Assembly (NCBI GenBank): GCA_024653225.1
Contig: JANLGA010000048.1
Location: 1 to 14,165 of the forward strand
Source: Bacillota bacterium
GTDB taxonomy: Bacteria; Bacillota; Sulfobacillia; JABLXB01
Direction: 5' to 3'
DNA length: 14,165 nucleotides
Both the position numbers and the translations under genes were made by a program. Shown piece by piece: positions 13,473-14,165 of the stretch. Positions within the stretch are counted from its first letter, which is position 1. Every line of letters begins with the position of its first letter. A model generated the notes under the pieces. That model saw only the letters and a program-made list of their open reading frames with translations, was not told where the DNA came from and ran no database searches.

Positions 13473-14165
13473 CTACGCGCACAGGGCGGCGGCCGCCAGG
13501 GCGTAAATCTTCGCCGCGTCCACGAGCTCGGAAACGTACGCGTACTCGTTGCAGCGGTGGATGTCCTTGAGGGAGCCCGGCCCGAACATGAGGCCCGGGA
13601 CCCCGGTCTTCTGGAAGTGCCACATGTCGCCCGCCGAGATGAATCCCGTCATGGCGGGTCGCCGCCCGAGGACCTCCTCCCCGTATGCGAGCAACACCTG
13701 GACCAACCGCTCCGACTCCGGTATCACGACGGGGCGCGTGTTGCGGCCGTTGAAATAAGCCTCCGCCTGCAATTGCGGATCGCGCTTCATCATCCCCGCC
13801 AGGATGCCCTGGATCTCTGCCAGGACGCTCTCGGCCGTCTGCCCCGGGACCATTCGTACATCGAGGGTGAACAAGCACTCGCTCGGCACCACGTTTCGGG
13901 CGGTCCCGCCCTTGATCAGACCGATGTTGATGGTTGACGGACCGAGCACGGGATCTTCCTCGAATTTCACTCCGACACTCGTCAGCGTCTGGATCACTTT
14001 CGCGGCTTTCTCTATGGCGTTGACCCCCAGCTCCGGGGTGCTGCCGTGTGCGGTCCGGCCGGTGACCTTCACTTCTATCCAGCAATTGCCCTTGTAAGCC
14101 GTCTTGATTTCGAGCCCCGTCTGCTCGGCATTGATCGCGTAGTCCGCCTTCACCGCTCCCGACTC
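13473..14165 (-). CDS. M20-family metallopeptidase/deacylase (5' truncated)
   Basis: C-terminal 230 residues of an ArgE/DapE/CPG2-type enzyme that hydrolyses peptide or N-acyl amino acid bonds with two metal ions. The frame is open to the right edge (reading ESGAVKADYAINAEQTGLE), so the start and the first metal-binding half lie outside; the family usually has about 380-430 residues. Seen: the dimerisation (lid) domain beginning 'VKVTGRTAHGSTPELGVNAI' with its conserved His, 'GGTARNVVPSECLFTLDVRMVPG' and the closing catalytic part 'GVPGLMFGPGSL...IHRCNEYAYVSELVDAAKIY', where the His of IHRCNE is the expected C-terminal metal ligand. It is the first visible gene of the minus-strand operon, 36 nt ahead of the SDR. 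Whether it is a peptidase, deacetylase or carboxypeptidase cannot be settled from this part. Confidence 0.92.
   Translation of the reverse strand, partial: ESGAVKADYAINAEQTGLEIKTAYKGNCWIEVKVTGRTAHGSTPELGVNAIEKAAKVIQTLTSVGVKFEEDPVLGPSTINIGLIKGGTARNVVPSECLFTLDVRMVPGQTAESVLAEIQGILAGMMKRDPQLQAEAYFNGRNTRPVVIPESERLVQVLLAYGEEVLGRRPAMTGFISAGDMWHFQKTGVPGLMFGPGSLKDIHRCNEYAYVSELVDAAKIYALAAAALCA

Noticed and set aside
12570..13937. A 455-codon plus-strand open frame spanning the SDR and M20 genes
   Set aside because: It crosses gene boundaries of clear minus-strand genes and its composition is that of a shadow frame.

Overview
The window is 14.2 kb of GC-rich, densely coding bacterial DNA. No stretch over 300 bases lacks a gene, and I saw no rRNA, tRNA, CRISPR array, insertion sequence or phage gene. 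Frequent AGG (Arg) and ATA (Ile) codons, strong GGAGG-type ribosome binding sites, several GTG/TTG starts, a lipoprotein-type substrate-binding protein and a tungsten-type aldehyde ferredoxin oxidoreductase suggest an anaerobe. A high-GC member of the Bacillota or Synergistota would fit, but the phylum is inference and cannot be fixed from this sequence.

Plus strand, 1-6487: a branched-chain-amino-acid-type (HAAT family) ABC transporter with overlapping genes, in the order livH (cut by the left edge), livM, livG, livF. A lipoprotein substrate-binding protein (3333-4493), a one-domain cupin (4587-4955) and an MmgE/PrpD family protein (5087-6487) follow. Each of the three larger gaps here (after livF, after the binding protein, after the cupin) holds one perfect inverted repeat of 8-11 bp arms with no T-run.

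Minus strand, 14165-6521 (read right to left): an M20 metallopeptidase (cut by the right edge), a short-chain dehydrogenase (SDR), an aldehyde ferredoxin oxidoreductase (AOR), a MoaD/ThiS-like sulfur carrier, a LarA (nickel-pincer racemase) family protein, a malic enzyme, an ATC-hydrolase family protein and a LUD-domain protein. Gaps run from a 1-nt overlap to about 66 nt, so this looks like one operon transcribed from beyond the right edge. It converges on the plus-strand genes with only 33 nt between the two stop codons.

How they may work together (inference): the plus-strand transporter imports a small organic or amino acid. The minus-strand operon looks like a catabolic set for hydroxy- or acyl-amino-acid compounds: hydrolysis (M20), alcohol/ketone redox (SDR), ferredoxin-linked aldehyde/acid conversion (AOR with its MoaD partner), epimerisation of a 2-hydroxy acid (LarA-like) and oxidative decarboxylation of malate to pyruvate. 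LarA beside a malic enzyme makes malate racemisation a specific, testable idea. The set is an unusual combination of known families; I did not find a clearly new system.
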